Assembly (NCBI GenBank): GCA_035541875.1
Contig: DATKML010000041.1
Coordinates: forward strand, 62,001 to 126,000
Length of the DNA stretch: 64,000 nt
DNA from: JAJPHI01 sp035541875
GTDB taxonomy: Bacteria > Desulfobacterota > Binatia > Binatales > Binataceae
Direction of reading: 5' to 3'
The position numbers were made by a program, and so were the translations under genes. The notes below the pieces were generated by a model. It did no database searches, was not told the origin of the DNA, and saw nothing but the letters and a program-made list of their open reading frames with translations. Shown here piece after piece: positions 24,337-33,328 of the stretch (within the stretch, counting starts at the first letter, position 1; the number at the start of each line of letters is the position of its first letter).

Positions 24337-26793
24337 TTAGTGGCGGCCGAAGAGCGAGCCGAAGAACGATCCGACTGAACCAAAGACGCTATCGGTGGTC
24401 GGGCTCGGTTGCGCCTCAGGCATGCCCGGTGGCGATGCCGGAGCCATCGGAGCAGGTGCCGCTGGTGCGGGAGCTGCTGCGGCGAATAGTCCGCCATGCA
24501 GCGGACAGGTCTGTGTTGGTTCGGTCCCGCTCAAAAACGGCAATGAGGCTTGGCGTGGGCACGACGCCGTCGCGATTCCTCCTGACGCCGGGTCGATATT
24601 TACCATCGTGATTCCCGGCGGCGGATCGCCGAACCCGCGCTCCGGCTGACGTTCGGCCTCGACCATAAATCTGACCCACGCCGGAAGCGACGCCTGCGCG
24701 CCGCTAAGACCGATACTCTGAGGCTCGTCGAAACCGACCCACACCCCGGTTACAAGCTGGCGCGTATAGCCCATGAAATAGGCGTCACGATAATCCTCGG
24801 TCGTTCCGGTTTTGCCTGCCGCCGGAAAGTCGAGCCCCATCTTGGACGCACCTTCGGCGGTGCCGTATTTGAAGACCGCCTGCAGCGCACCCGTCATCAG
24901 GTAAGCGATAGCCCGGCTCATCAGGCGATTTTCTTCCGCCTGATGCTGGTAGACGAGAGTGCCGTGCCCATCAACGACGGACTCGACCGCATAGGGCGTC
25001 CGCGCGATCCCGCCGCTCGCGAAGACCGAATAGGCGGCTGCCAAATCGATCAGCGAGACTTCGCCCGCACCGATCGCGATTGGCAGATAATTCGGCAGGT
25101 CACCGTGGATTCCCATCAGATGGGCTGTGCTCACCATCGCGGGAGCGCCGAGCAGACTCCCCAGATAGGCAGTCGGCACGTTCAACGACTCGGCCAAAGC
25201 TTCGGTTACCGTCACCTTGTCCTGATAGGTGCGCTCGTAGTTAGCCGGCGTCCATCCACCGAACGACATCGGACGATCAGGCAGAATCGACGCGAGTGTC
25301 ACCGGTTCATGTAGCGGCGATAGCGCCGGGTCGAGCGCCGCAAGATAGACGATCGGCTTGAAAGCCGAACCCGGCTGCCGCTGCGCACTGACCACGCGAT
25401 TGAACTGGCTCGCGGCGTAATCACGCCCACCGACCATCGCGACGATTCCGCCGGTGTTCGGATCGATAGAGATCAGCGTACTCTCGAGTTTCTCGTCGGG
25501 CTCTTTGCGGCGCAGTCGTGGATGCGCTTTCTCAATTCTTTCGAGATTTTCCGTAACCGCGTCATGCGCGACTTCCTGCAGTTCCGGATCGAGTGTCGTG
25601 TAGACGCGCAAACCCGCTAGGTGGCCACTTACCGCGGGAAGCTTCGAGACTTGGGCAGTTACATAGTCGGTGAAGTAGGGGGCTCGCCGTAGGCCAGGAG
25701 CCTTTACCGTTTCGCCAGGACCGGCGGTCGCACTTGCGTATTGTGTGTCGTCGATAAGATGCGAGCGATGCATGATCGCGAGCACCGTGTCGCGACGCCC
25801 ACGGGCCGCATCCGGATGGCGTCGTGGGTCATACAGGGTCGGCGCCTGCACCATGCCGATTAGCATCGCCGCTTCGGCCGGCGTTACCTGACGCAGATCC
25901 TTGTTGAAGTAATACCGCGCCGCGAGCGGCATCCCATAAACCGGCGTGCCGTCGTAAGCTCCCATCGCGACGTCGTTAACATAGCGTTCGAGAATCTCGT
26001 GCTTGGTGAGCCGCATCTCCAGCACGATCGCAATCGCCAGTTCGCGCGCCTTTCGCCGAAAGCTTCGCACACGCGTATCAAGAAAAGTCCGCGCTAGCTG
26101 CTGGGTTAGCGTGCTGGCGCCCTGGCGCAGGCGATGCGATCGCATATCGACGAGCGCCGCCTCGACGATCCGCACCGGATCGAACCCCGGATGGTAGTAG
26201 AAGAAACGATCCTCGGTCGCGAGCAGTCCCTTGATTAGATAGGGCGGTACCTCATCGATCGAAACTTCCACACGCTGTGCCGGGGCGTCGGCAAGCAAGC
26301 GCCCGATCACTTCGGGTTCGATCATCGCGTGGGCCAGCGGTGCACCAAGAGAGTCTGCGATCCCCGAGATCCGCTCCTTTTCGATTCGCAGGCGGATCAC
26401 CGATGCAGGAAAGCCGCGCGATCCAATCGAGAACTCGCGCACGTAGATCGTCATCGCGCCGGGCGTCATCGAGTATTCGCCCGGATGGGTCGGATTAGCG
26501 GTGCGGGTATAGCTGAGAGAATCGAGTCGATCGACCAGATGCGACGGCTCTAGCTCGTCGCCGGGAGTGATGGTTAGTGGTGCCGAATAGATCGCCGAGG
26601 TCAGTGCCGCACGGCGCTGTTCAATCAGCACCGATATATCGGAATAGAGGCCGGCGAGATAGAAACCAATCCCGAACGCGGACACTAGTAACGTGAGCAG
26701 CAGCCCCCGCCGCCATCCGACGCGCTTGGCGATACGAGCCGTTCCCGCGGCAGCGCGCCGCGCCCCGCCCCCTTTTTTGACCACCTTCGCCAT
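24337..26793 (-). CDS. Bifunctional class A penicillin-binding protein (PBP1B-like)
   Basis: 818 aa. A basic cytoplasmic tail and one signal-anchor helix (residues 30-50) are followed by a UB2H-like region. The GT51 glycosyltransferase has ATEDRFFYYHPG (catalytic Glu) and GASTLTQQLAR. The transpeptidase has SxxK (PGSAFKP), SxN (ESLNVPT) and KTG (GKTGTTEDY). The order and the UB2H segment favour PBP1B over PBP1A. It polymerises and cross-links peptidoglycan at the outer face of the inner membrane. The C-terminus is Pro/Ala-rich low complexity ending GSFFGSLFGRH. Converges on the amgK-murU recycling pair. Confidence 0.93.
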   Translation of the reverse strand: MAKVVKKGGGARRAAAGTARIAKRVGWRRGLLLTLLVSAFGIGFYLAGLYSDISVLIEQRRAALTSAIYSAPLTITPGDELEPSHLVDRLDSLSYTRTANPTHPGEYSMTPGAMTIYVREFSIGSRGFPASVIRLRIEKERISGIADSLGAPLAHAMIEPEVIGRLLADAPAQRVEVSIDEVPPYLIKGLLATEDRFFYYHPGFDPVRIVEAALVDMRSHRLRQGASTLTQQLARTFLDTRVRSFRRKARELAIAIVLEMRLTKHEILERYVNDVAMGAYDGTPVYGMPLAARYYFNKDLRQVTPAEAAMLIGMVQAPTLYDPRRHPDAARGRRDTVLAIMHRSHLIDDTQYASATAGPGETVKAPGLRRAPYFTDYVTAQVSKLPAVSGHLAGLRVYTTLDPELQEVAHDAVTENLERIEKAHPRLRRKEPDEKLESTLISIDPNTGGIVAMVGGRDYAASQFNRVVSAQRQPGSAFKPIVYLAALDPALSPLHEPVTLASILPDRPMSFGGWTPANYERTYQDKVTVTEALAESLNVPTAYLGSLLGAPAMVSTAHLMGIHGDLPNYLPIAIGAGEVSLIDLAAAYSVFASGGIARTPYAVESVVDGHGTLVYQHQAEENRLMSRAIAYLMTGALQAVFKYGTAEGASKMGLDFPAAGKTGTTEDYRDAYFMGYTRQLVTGVWVGFDEPQSIGLSGAQASLPAWVRFMVEAERQPERGFGDPPPGITMVNIDPASGGIATASCPRQASLPFLSGTEPTQTCPLHGGLFAAAAPAPAAPAPMAPASPPGMPEAQPSPTTDSVFGSVGSFFGSLFGRH

Positions 26794-26849
26794 CCGCTTC
26801 CGCCGACCCCTCCATTATAGCCTGATCGGTCGATGCAAGCGGCAACCGG

Positions 26850-27335
26850 CTATTGTTTGTAGCCGAAGCGCCGGAGCATCGTATGACGGTCAGCCTGCTC
26901 TTTTTCGCCCTCGATTCCCTTGGGCGATGAGCCATCGATCACGCCCATCACACCACGCGCGCCCTCGTGTTCCGCCACGACTACAGTTAGAGGATTCGCG
27001 GTCGCACAGAAGACGTGGCAGACCTCAGTGACGCGCTTAATCTGATTCAGCACATTCACCGGGAAGGCATTGCCAAGCATCACCACGAAGACGTGGCCTG
27101 CGCCGATCTCGTTGGCCGCTTTGGTCGCCGCCGTTTCGAGTTCCGGATCAGTACCGGTATGACGAATCAGGCACGGCCCCGAGGCTTCGCAGAAAGCGAC
27201 CCCGAATTTCACGCCGGGCACCGCCTCGACGATCGCCTCGTACAGGTCCTCGACCGTCTTGATGAAATGCGATTGCCCGATAATCACGTTCAGGTCGTTG
27301 TTTGGTTTGGCGATGGTGATCGCTTTGAACTCCAT
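26850..27335 (-). CDS. Adenosine-specific kinase family protein
   Basis: 161 aa from ATG 27335, which opens MEFKAITIAKP as in the family (PF04008-like); a longer start at 27389 is unlikely. Conserved stretches: NVIIGQSHFIKTVEDL, KFGVAFCEASG, HVFVVMLGNAFPVNVLN and VFCATANPLTVVVAE. The family is known mostly from archaea and thermophiles and is named after one adenosine-binding crystal structure. Its physiological role is not well defined. No operon partner. Confidence 0.85.
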   Translation of the reverse strand: MEFKAITIAKPNNDLNVIIGQSHFIKTVEDLYEAIVEAVPGVKFGVAFCEASGPCLIRHTGTDPELETAATKAANEIGAGHVFVVMLGNAFPVNVLNQIKRVTEVCHVFCATANPLTVVVAEHEGARGVMGVIDGSSPKGIEGEKEQADRHTMLRRFGYKQ

Positions 27336-27421
27336 GTGCTCGCACCCTCTGGATAGTTGAGAATTGCTGATGATGCGTCCGCGTTGCATTTTTTTCGCGG
27401 CGACTTCAGGATCATAGTTCT

Positions 27422-28057
27422 GTGGCGGTGGGGCTTAAAGATGCGGCAGCGGGCACAAAAGAAAAGCGCCTTCCTGCTTATTTCTCCCGACTCACACCAC
27501 GTGCCCAACGTATCTATCTCAAGAGCGACGCAATCGATCGATTCGATTTTACCGTCGATGAAACGGCGCTTCGGCTCACACGCGAACTGCTGGTAGCTCT
27601 GGAATCCGGTGCACCTTCCACCGTTCAGCGGCACGCGCAAGCGCTGCTCGATGAACTATGTCGCAAGTCGCGGCTGGCGCCTCTCCAGCTTCAAGTCAAG
27701 GCCGTTCGCCCGCATAATGCGCGTGGCGAGTTGCACGGGATTTTCTATCCGCGTGAGACCGGCCGCAGCTCGGCGAATCCGTATCAGTTCTCAACCGCGA
27801 GTTCGAACGGACCGCTGATTATCCTCTGGATGCGCACCGCGCAGCGTCACGACATCGTCAAGCCAAGGACTTTTCTGCGTACGCTGATGCACGAGTTCGG
27901 CCACTATCTCGATTATTTTTTGCTGCGGCTCGGCGACTCACCGCATAGCAGCGGCTTCTTCAGGCGCGAGTCGTTTCTGGTGCGGATGCTGACGCAGGAA
28001 AGCCAGCCGACTGCCGCATCTGGACCGCGCCGAGGCGTATCGCAGGAACTATTCTAG
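27422..28057 (+). CDS. Hypothetical protein with HExxH metalloprotease-like motif
   Basis: 211 aa from GTG 27422 (another GTG lies two codons later). The N-terminal half is helical with no recognised domain. The C-terminal part contains HEFGH at residues 157-161, a zincin HExxH motif, followed by HYLDYFLLRLGDSPHSSGFFRRES, where a third ligand (His or Glu) could lie. No signal peptide or membrane helix, so cytoplasmic. I recognise no named family. It overlaps manC by 4 bp at the 3' end. Confidence 0.65.
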   Translation: MAVGLKDAAAGTKEKRLPAYFSRLTPRAQRIYLKSDAIDRFDFTVDETALRLTRELLVALESGAPSTVQRHAQALLDELCRKSRLAPLQLQVKAVRPHNARGELHGIFYPRETGRSSANPYQFSTASSNGPLIILWMRTAQRHDIVKPRTFLRTLMHEFGHYLDYFLLRLGDSPHSSGFFRRESFLVRMLTQESQPTAASGPRRGVSQELF

Positions 28058-29127
28058 AGATAATCGTGATAGCCGCGGCGTCGTAGCTCTTCCAGCGCCT
28101 GGCCGATTTCCTGGGATCGCGTACGCTCGATAATCAGGATCGCGTCATCGGTGTCGATCGCGATCACGTCGGTGACCCCGAGCATCACCATCAGGCGCTT
28201 GCCGCCGCGCGCGAGAACTCCCTTGCTATCGAGCGCTACGACGTTACCAGTAACCACGCTATGCGAATTGCCACGCTGGGCTTCCCATAGGCCTTCCCAG
28301 CTGCCCACGTCGCCCCATCCGAAGCGTGCACACACGCTGATTAGATTACTGCTCTTTTCCGCGACGACCCGGTCGAATGAATCAAACTTCAGTTCGCCAT
28401 AAGCTTTGCCCAGTGCGGTCGATTTCAACGTAGCGAAACGAGCCATCGCCGCTGCCAGTACCGGCGCATGTCGCGCCAATTCGGCCTTGAGCGTCGCTAC
28501 CCGCATCACGAACATCCCGGCGTTCCACAGAAATTTGCCCGACCGCACCATCCGGCGAGCCTTCGCCAGATCAGGCTTCTCGACGAAGCGTTTCACCTTG
28601 AAGCCTTTGCCTACTGCCTGGCCGATCTCCTGGTAGCCATAACCCGTCTCCGGGCGGCTGGGAGGAACACCCACCACGACCAACGCCTCAGGGCCGGTCG
28701 CGAGTTCGAGCGCTTCGCCCAAGGTCTGCCTAAACTGTTTCCCTTCGGGGATGTGATGGTCAGCGGGCATCACGGCGACGATCGCCTGATCGCCTAGCCG
28801 CTTGGCGATTATCGCAGCGCCGTACGCGATCGCGACTGCCGTGCCGCGCCCTTGCGGCTCTACAATCAGATTGCTGGGACTAATCGAGTCCTTGAGTGCC
28901 TTGCGAAACGCCCCCACGTGATCGGCCGCGACCAGCACGAAGATACGATCCATCGGGATCAGCGGTTGTAGACGCGCGATCGTCTCGGCGACGAGCGAGT
29001 TCTTCCCGTCCATCGCAAAGAGCGGCTTGGGCCGATGTGATCGACCCTCGGGCCAGAACCGCGTTCCCCGTCCGCCCGCGATTATCAATGCCGCAGTGCG
29101 GTTTCGATCAGCCTGCTTCAAAGCCAT
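28054..29127 (-). CDS. manC: Mannose-1-phosphate guanylyltransferase
   Basis: 357 aa. It makes GDP-mannose from mannose 1-phosphate and GTP. The NTP-binding signature IIAGGRGTRFWPEGR is at residues 15-29, with RPKPLFA behind it, and VMPADHHI follows for metal binding. No C-terminal isomerase domain, so it is the monofunctional form. The adjacent upstream gene is a phosphomannomutase, so the two give mannose 6-phosphate to GDP-mannose for lipopolysaccharide or exopolysaccharide. Confidence 0.92.
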   Translation of the reverse strand: MALKQADRNRTAALIIAGGRGTRFWPEGRSHRPKPLFAMDGKNSLVAETIARLQPLIPMDRIFVLVAADHVGAFRKALKDSISPSNLIVEPQGRGTAVAIAYGAAIIAKRLGDQAIVAVMPADHHIPEGKQFRQTLGEALELATGPEALVVVGVPPSRPETGYGYQEIGQAVGKGFKVKRFVEKPDLAKARRMVRSGKFLWNAGMFVMRVATLKAELARHAPVLAAAMARFATLKSTALGKAYGELKFDSFDRVVAEKSSNLISVCARFGWGDVGSWEGLWEAQRGNSHSVVTGNVVALDSKGVLARGGKRLMVMLGVTDVIAIDTDDAILIIERTRSQEIGQALEELRRRGYHDYL

Positions 29128-29149
29128 GATTCTTTATTGAGTTGCCCGA

Positions 29150-30508
29150 TCAGACCTTGGCGCCGAGTTCGAGCAGCTTGCGCTCGAAAATACCGCGGAT
29201 CTCGGCCAGCCGCCCAGCATCATCAGCTTCGAAACGCATCACCAGCGCAGGTTGCGTGTTAGAGGCACGCACCAAGCCCCACCCACCAGGAAAATTCACT
29301 CGCGCACCGTCGATATCGATCGTTTCGTAATTGGCGCGAAAATATTCGGCGGCCCGACGCACTACATCGAACTTCTGACTATCGGGACAATCGAGTCGGA
29401 TTTCCGGTGTGAATTGCGTGCGCGGCAAATCGCTCAGGATAGAGCCAAGTCCGCGCCCCTCGTGGCTCAGGATCTCCAGCAATCGAAATGACGAATAGAT
29501 CGCATCGTCGAAGCCGTAGTAGCGATCATTGAAGAACATGTGACCGCTCATCTCGCCGGCCAGCGCGGCATGCTCCTCTTTGAGCTTGCTTTTGATCAGC
29601 GAATGACCCGTCTTCCACATGATCGGTCGGCCACCGTTCCGCGCGACATCTTCGTACAACCGCCGCGAGCATTTAACGTCGCCGATTATCGCGGCACCGG
29701 GTCGTTCCTTAAGAATCGTTCGTGAGTAAGCGACCAGCAATTCATCGCCCCAAACGATTCGACCATTCTCGTCGACCGCGCCGATCCGATCCGCGTCGCC
29801 GTCATAGGCTATTCCTACGTTGGCGCCGCTCTTCTTCACGATCGCCTGCAGGTCGCGCATGTTCTCCTCGACCGTCGGATCGGGGTGGTGATGCGGGAAA
29901 CGGCCGTCCATGTCGATATACAGTTCGACGGTCTCAACGCCCATCGCACGCATCAGCGGCGCAGCGATAACACCGCCGCATCCGTTGCCGCCGTCGACGG
30001 CAACCTTGAGTCCCGGCTTCAGAGTGATGTGCTCACGGATGTACTGATTGTATTCAGGGACAACCGGTTTGGCCGTCAGATTCCCCTTGCTGCCCGTTGT
30101 CTTAAAGGCGCGATTCTCGACGATTTTGCGTAGATTCTGAATCTCCGCACCGAAAATGGTCGTCGGTCCCACACCCAGTTTGAAGCCGTTGTACTCGGCG
30201 GCATTATGGCTGCCCGTGATCATCGCGCCGCCATCCATGTTCCAGTGCCGAACCGAGAAATAGAGCAGGGGAGTTGGTACCACTCCGATATCCACTACGT
30301 TGATACCGGCTGGAATCAGTCCCTCGATTAGTAAATCGCGCAACGCGTCCGAAGACAGGCGGCAGTCGCGTCCGAGCGTGATCGTGCGCTTGCCGGCTTC
30401 AATCAGGAGAGTTGCATAGGCGCGTCCGAGGTCGACTACGAAATCATCCGTAAAATCATCCTCAACCACACCCCGAATATCGTATTCACGAAAGACCTGC
30501 GGATTCAT
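29150..30508 (-). CDS. Phosphomannomutase/phosphoglucomutase
   Basis: 452 aa, alpha-D-phosphohexomutase superfamily. FREYDIRGVV start motif, phosphoserine loop MITGSHNAAEYNGFK with Ser100 (the common Pro-Pro after SHN is Ala-Ala here), metal loop YDGDADRIG, sugar-binding GEMSGH, and the phosphate-binding RASNTQPALVMRFEA near the C-terminus. It interconverts 6- and 1-phosphates of mannose or glucose. Together with the manC gene 22 bp downstream it makes a GDP-mannose unit; glucose activity could also feed GlgC at 33-34.5 kb. Confidence 0.93.
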   Translation of the reverse strand: MNPQVFREYDIRGVVEDDFTDDFVVDLGRAYATLLIEAGKRTITLGRDCRLSSDALRDLLIEGLIPAGINVVDIGVVPTPLLYFSVRHWNMDGGAMITGSHNAAEYNGFKLGVGPTTIFGAEIQNLRKIVENRAFKTTGSKGNLTAKPVVPEYNQYIREHITLKPGLKVAVDGGNGCGGVIAAPLMRAMGVETVELYIDMDGRFPHHHPDPTVEENMRDLQAIVKKSGANVGIAYDGDADRIGAVDENGRIVWGDELLVAYSRTILKERPGAAIIGDVKCSRRLYEDVARNGGRPIMWKTGHSLIKSKLKEEHAALAGEMSGHMFFNDRYYGFDDAIYSSFRLLEILSHEGRGLGSILSDLPRTQFTPEIRLDCPDSQKFDVVRRAAEYFRANYETIDIDGARVNFPGGWGLVRASNTQPALVMRFEADDAGRLAEIRGIFERKLLELGAKV

Positions 30509-30636
30509 TGCGAGTTAATTGTCGCTACAGTCCCTCTTTGAAGCAATAACAGAGTTTTATGGATGCATAACTTTCCTCCCGACAATCCTCGATGGTGCTG
30601 GCGGATAAGGCGGGGTATCATTCTCACTTCATCTCC

Positions 30637-31365
30637 ATGACTGATACGAGCACGAAGGTTGCGATCATCACCGGCGCTGGTCGCGGAATCGGTCGCGCGA
30701 TTGCCCTGCAGATGGCGCAGGCGGGCTATGCGTTGGTTCTCGCCGCCCGCTCCTTTGAAGAGTTGGACGAGACGCGGCGGCTCTCCGGCCTGGAAGCTAA
30801 ACGCTCACTAATAGTCCTGATCGATCTGGCCGACCCTGACGCACCCGGGAACCTGTTCGAAGCGTCTCTTAGCCATTACGGACAGGTTGATGTGCTCATC
30901 AATAATGCCGGATGGGCCCCACCGCGCACGCCCGTCGTTAAATCCTCCGAGGATGACTTGGACCGGATGCTCGCGGTGAATTTGCGCGCCCCAATCATGC
31001 TGGCGCATCTCGCGGCGAGTCATATGGCGAAGCGCGCGGGCGGCGTGATCGTGCATATCGCTTCCGAAGCGGCGCGCAATCAGTCCGCCGGAGAAGCCGT
31101 CTACTCCGCCGCGAAGGCTGGCCTGGTCGCCTTTACCCATGCGACTTTCGCCGAATTTCGCGCGATGAAAATCCGTACCTCGGTGGTAATCCCGGGTCTT
31201 ACCGATACGGCCCTGATTCCGCACAACAAGCGATTGGATCGATCGGCGATGCTCCAACCTGACGATATCGCGGGGGCTGTAATGAACGTGATCGATACGC
31301 CGCCCGGCATCTCCCCTGTCGAAATTACGCTTCAACCTTCACGCGACCCAATGGCGCGCCGTTAG
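30637..31365 (+). CDS. Short-chain dehydrogenase/reductase
   Basis: 242 aa from ATG 30637 (an upstream ATG at 30592 adds 15 residues without homology). Classical SDR with all active-site parts: TGAGRGIGRAIA, INNAGW, catalytic Ser in HIASEAAR, YSAAK as YxxxK. The C-terminus lacks the usual DGG end and stops with DPMARR. Probably a 3-oxoacyl- or sugar-type reductase; substrate unknown. It leads into the CPBP gene with 12 bp between them. Confidence 0.88.
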   Translation: MTDTSTKVAIITGAGRGIGRAIALQMAQAGYALVLAARSFEELDETRRLSGLEAKRSLIVLIDLADPDAPGNLFEASLSHYGQVDVLINNAGWAPPRTPVVKSSEDDLDRMLAVNLRAPIMLAHLAASHMAKRAGGVIVHIASEAARNQSAGEAVYSAAKAGLVAFTHATFAEFRAMKIRTSVVIPGLTDTALIPHNKRLDRSAMLQPDDIAGAVMNVIDTPPGISPVEITLQPSRDPMARR

Positions 31366-31377
31366 TCGTGCTCCCCT

Positions 31378-32280
31378 ATGAATCAGAGCGACACTCTCGA
31401 TAAGCCGAGTTTCGGCGCAGTCTTCTTCCGCGCCTTGGCACTTGGCGCGCTTGCCGCTGCACTGACCGCTCCCTTCATCAGTTATCCTTTGTCGCTGGCT
31501 GGATTCAGATTCCCCTTTTCGCGCGTTTTTGATCGCGCCGCGATGGTTACGATCGGCGGAGCGTTGATTTGGTATGCGCCGGACCTGCGACTCGGCGAAT
31601 TGCTCCGACAAGGCTTCGCCGAACCTCGAACCAACCTGCAGTCGCTACTTCGGGGTTTCGCTGCCGGTATAACGGCGATGCTGATACTCTTCGGCTTGGC
31701 TCTTTTGGGTACACATCAGGAACCCTCGCTCCTCGCTCTAATCCTTCGAGCGCTACGATTTCTTCCGGCTGCACTCCTGATCGCGGTGATCGAGGAAGCC
31801 TTCTTCCGTGCGATCGTGTTGGGTGGACTGCTCCGCCAATGGTCGCGGCGCGATGCGCTCGTCGCGAGTTCGCTGATCTACTCGGTTGCTCATCTCGTGC
31901 GTGGCCCGAAGCATTTCTTTCAGGCGGGATTCCATCCGCTCGCAGGCTTCAGCAATCTGCTCGCGAGTCTCAGCCGGATCGTGATGCCCGGAGAACTGCT
32001 CGCGATGGCCTTAGGTCTGTTCCTGCTCGGCTTGGTCCTCGGCCGAGCCTATCTGCTTACGGGCCGAGTTTATTTCGCGATCGGGCTACACGCGGCGCTA
32101 GTGGTCGGTGCGAAATGTTGGCCCGTCGTGCTCGGTCCCGCGATCGCTCCGCGATGGATCGCCGGCGCCGGACCAGTGCCCCTGATTGCGGCTCCCGCCG
32201 GATGGGTCATGGCGCTGATGCTCTTCGTTTTAGCGGGTCGTTGGCTCGACCATCCAGCAGTCGAGGCGATGGCAGGTTAA
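31378..32280 (+). CDS. CPBP-family intramembrane metalloprotease-like protein
   Basis: 300 aa, about eight hydrophobic helices. The defining CPBP/Abi motif EExxxR is at 139-144 (EEAFFR), and the second motif with a His, LIYSVAHLVRG (His172), lies in the next helix; a further motif probably falls near residue 205-230. Relatives include Rce1-type CAAX proteases and bacteriocin-immunity proteins. It may act on membrane peptides. It ends convergently, overlapping the LpxL gene by 4 bp. Confidence 0.85.
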   Translation: MNQSDTLDKPSFGAVFFRALALGALAAALTAPFISYPLSLAGFRFPFSRVFDRAAMVTIGGALIWYAPDLRLGELLRQGFAEPRTNLQSLLRGFAAGITAMLILFGLALLGTHQEPSLLALILRALRFLPAALLIAVIEEAFFRAIVLGGLLRQWSRRDALVASSLIYSVAHLVRGPKHFFQAGFHPLAGFSNLLASLSRIVMPGELLAMALGLFLLGLVLGRAYLLTGRVYFAIGLHAALVVGAKCWPVVLGPAIAPRWIAGAGPVPLIAAPAGWVMALMLFVLAGRWLDHPAVEAMAG

Positions 32281-33326
32281 TCCTCGTAAAACGAGGGTGT
32301 TCCACGCACCGGGCGGGTCTTATACCGGCGATGCATCCACAGGAACTGCTCCGGGTGCCGTCGCACGATATCCTCGATCGCCTTAACGAAGCAGCGCGTG
32401 TTTACCTCGATATCTGCCGCCGCATCTCCGCTACGCTGAATCGGAACCTCATCAAAGATTTCGATCACGTGCGAGCGATTATCGGGCTGACGCACGATGA
32501 AAACCGGGATAACTGGTGCGCCGGTAATCGCTACTAACCGGGCGAGGCCGGTCGACGTAGCTGCAATCTCATTGAAGAAGGGGACGAAGACAGCCTCGCT
32601 GCGTTTGGCGTTCTGATCAAACGGAATTCCGATAATTTTGTTCTCGCGCAAGGCTTTGAGCACAGCGCGCGCTGCAGCGTGCTTGCGGATAATCGTGACG
32701 CCGGCGCGCTCGCGGATGAAACTCATCAGAGCGTCTCCGGGCAGAAAGCGCTGCGTGTGATGCACCAATGAGATTTGCTGTCCGTTCATCGCATGAGCTG
32801 CGAGTAATAATTCGAAATTGCCGAAGTGCGCCGTAAGAACCAGCCCACCCTTGCCCGCGTGCTGCTGCTGGAGCTGCAGCCAGTAATCGAAGCGATGGTA
32901 GCTGACGCGCTTTTTCAGCCGCTCATAAAAGAAGCCGCCGAGCCGGATATACTCCGCAACGCTGCGGCCGATATTGAGGTAGGAACTGCGCAGGATCCTC
33001 TGCCGTTCCTCGATACTCCTCTCGGGGAAAGCGATCGCGAGATTCCGCATCCCGATTCGCACATGGCGGCGGTCCAATTTGTACGCGATAAGCCCCCCCA
33101 GCATTCCGAGCCGATAGAGCAGAAAATCCGGAATAAGACTCAGAAGATGGAAGACGGACAGCATCGCGTAAAAAATGATGCGGTCCAACCAGTTCAGCTT
33201 GAGTTCGGTGATTTGGGCGCGCCGCTTTGCGTCGTAGGTTCGCTTCTTGAGCGTTTGGCCGCCGCGGGCATTCGGCCGGATGGGAGCAGGTGTCGTTGGG
33301 GTTGAGGTGCTTTGAGCCGATTCCAT
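32277..33326 (-). CDS. LpxL/HtrB-like lipid A acyltransferase
   Basis: 349 aa. The H-x4-E acyltransferase motif appears as HFGNFE, preceded by the membrane-associating N-terminal helix (IIFYAMLSVFHLLSL). Downstream are GIPFDQNAKRSEAVFVPFF and PVIPVFIVRQPD, typical of the LpxL/LpxM secondary acyltransferases. It would add a fatty acyl chain to Kdo2-lipid IVA on the inner membrane, evidence of an LPS-bearing outer membrane. The first ~40 residues are Pro/Thr-rich and basic, an unusual extension. Confidence 0.88.
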   Translation of the reverse strand: MESAQSTSTPTTPAPIRPNARGGQTLKKRTYDAKRRAQITELKLNWLDRIIFYAMLSVFHLLSLIPDFLLYRLGMLGGLIAYKLDRRHVRIGMRNLAIAFPERSIEERQRILRSSYLNIGRSVAEYIRLGGFFYERLKKRVSYHRFDYWLQLQQQHAGKGGLVLTAHFGNFELLLAAHAMNGQQISLVHHTQRFLPGDALMSFIRERAGVTIIRKHAAARAVLKALRENKIIGIPFDQNAKRSEAVFVPFFNEIAATSTGLARLVAITGAPVIPVFIVRQPDNRSHVIEIFDEVPIQRSGDAAADIEVNTRCFVKAIEDIVRRHPEQFLWMHRRYKTRPVRGTPSFYED

Positions 33327-33328
33327 CC

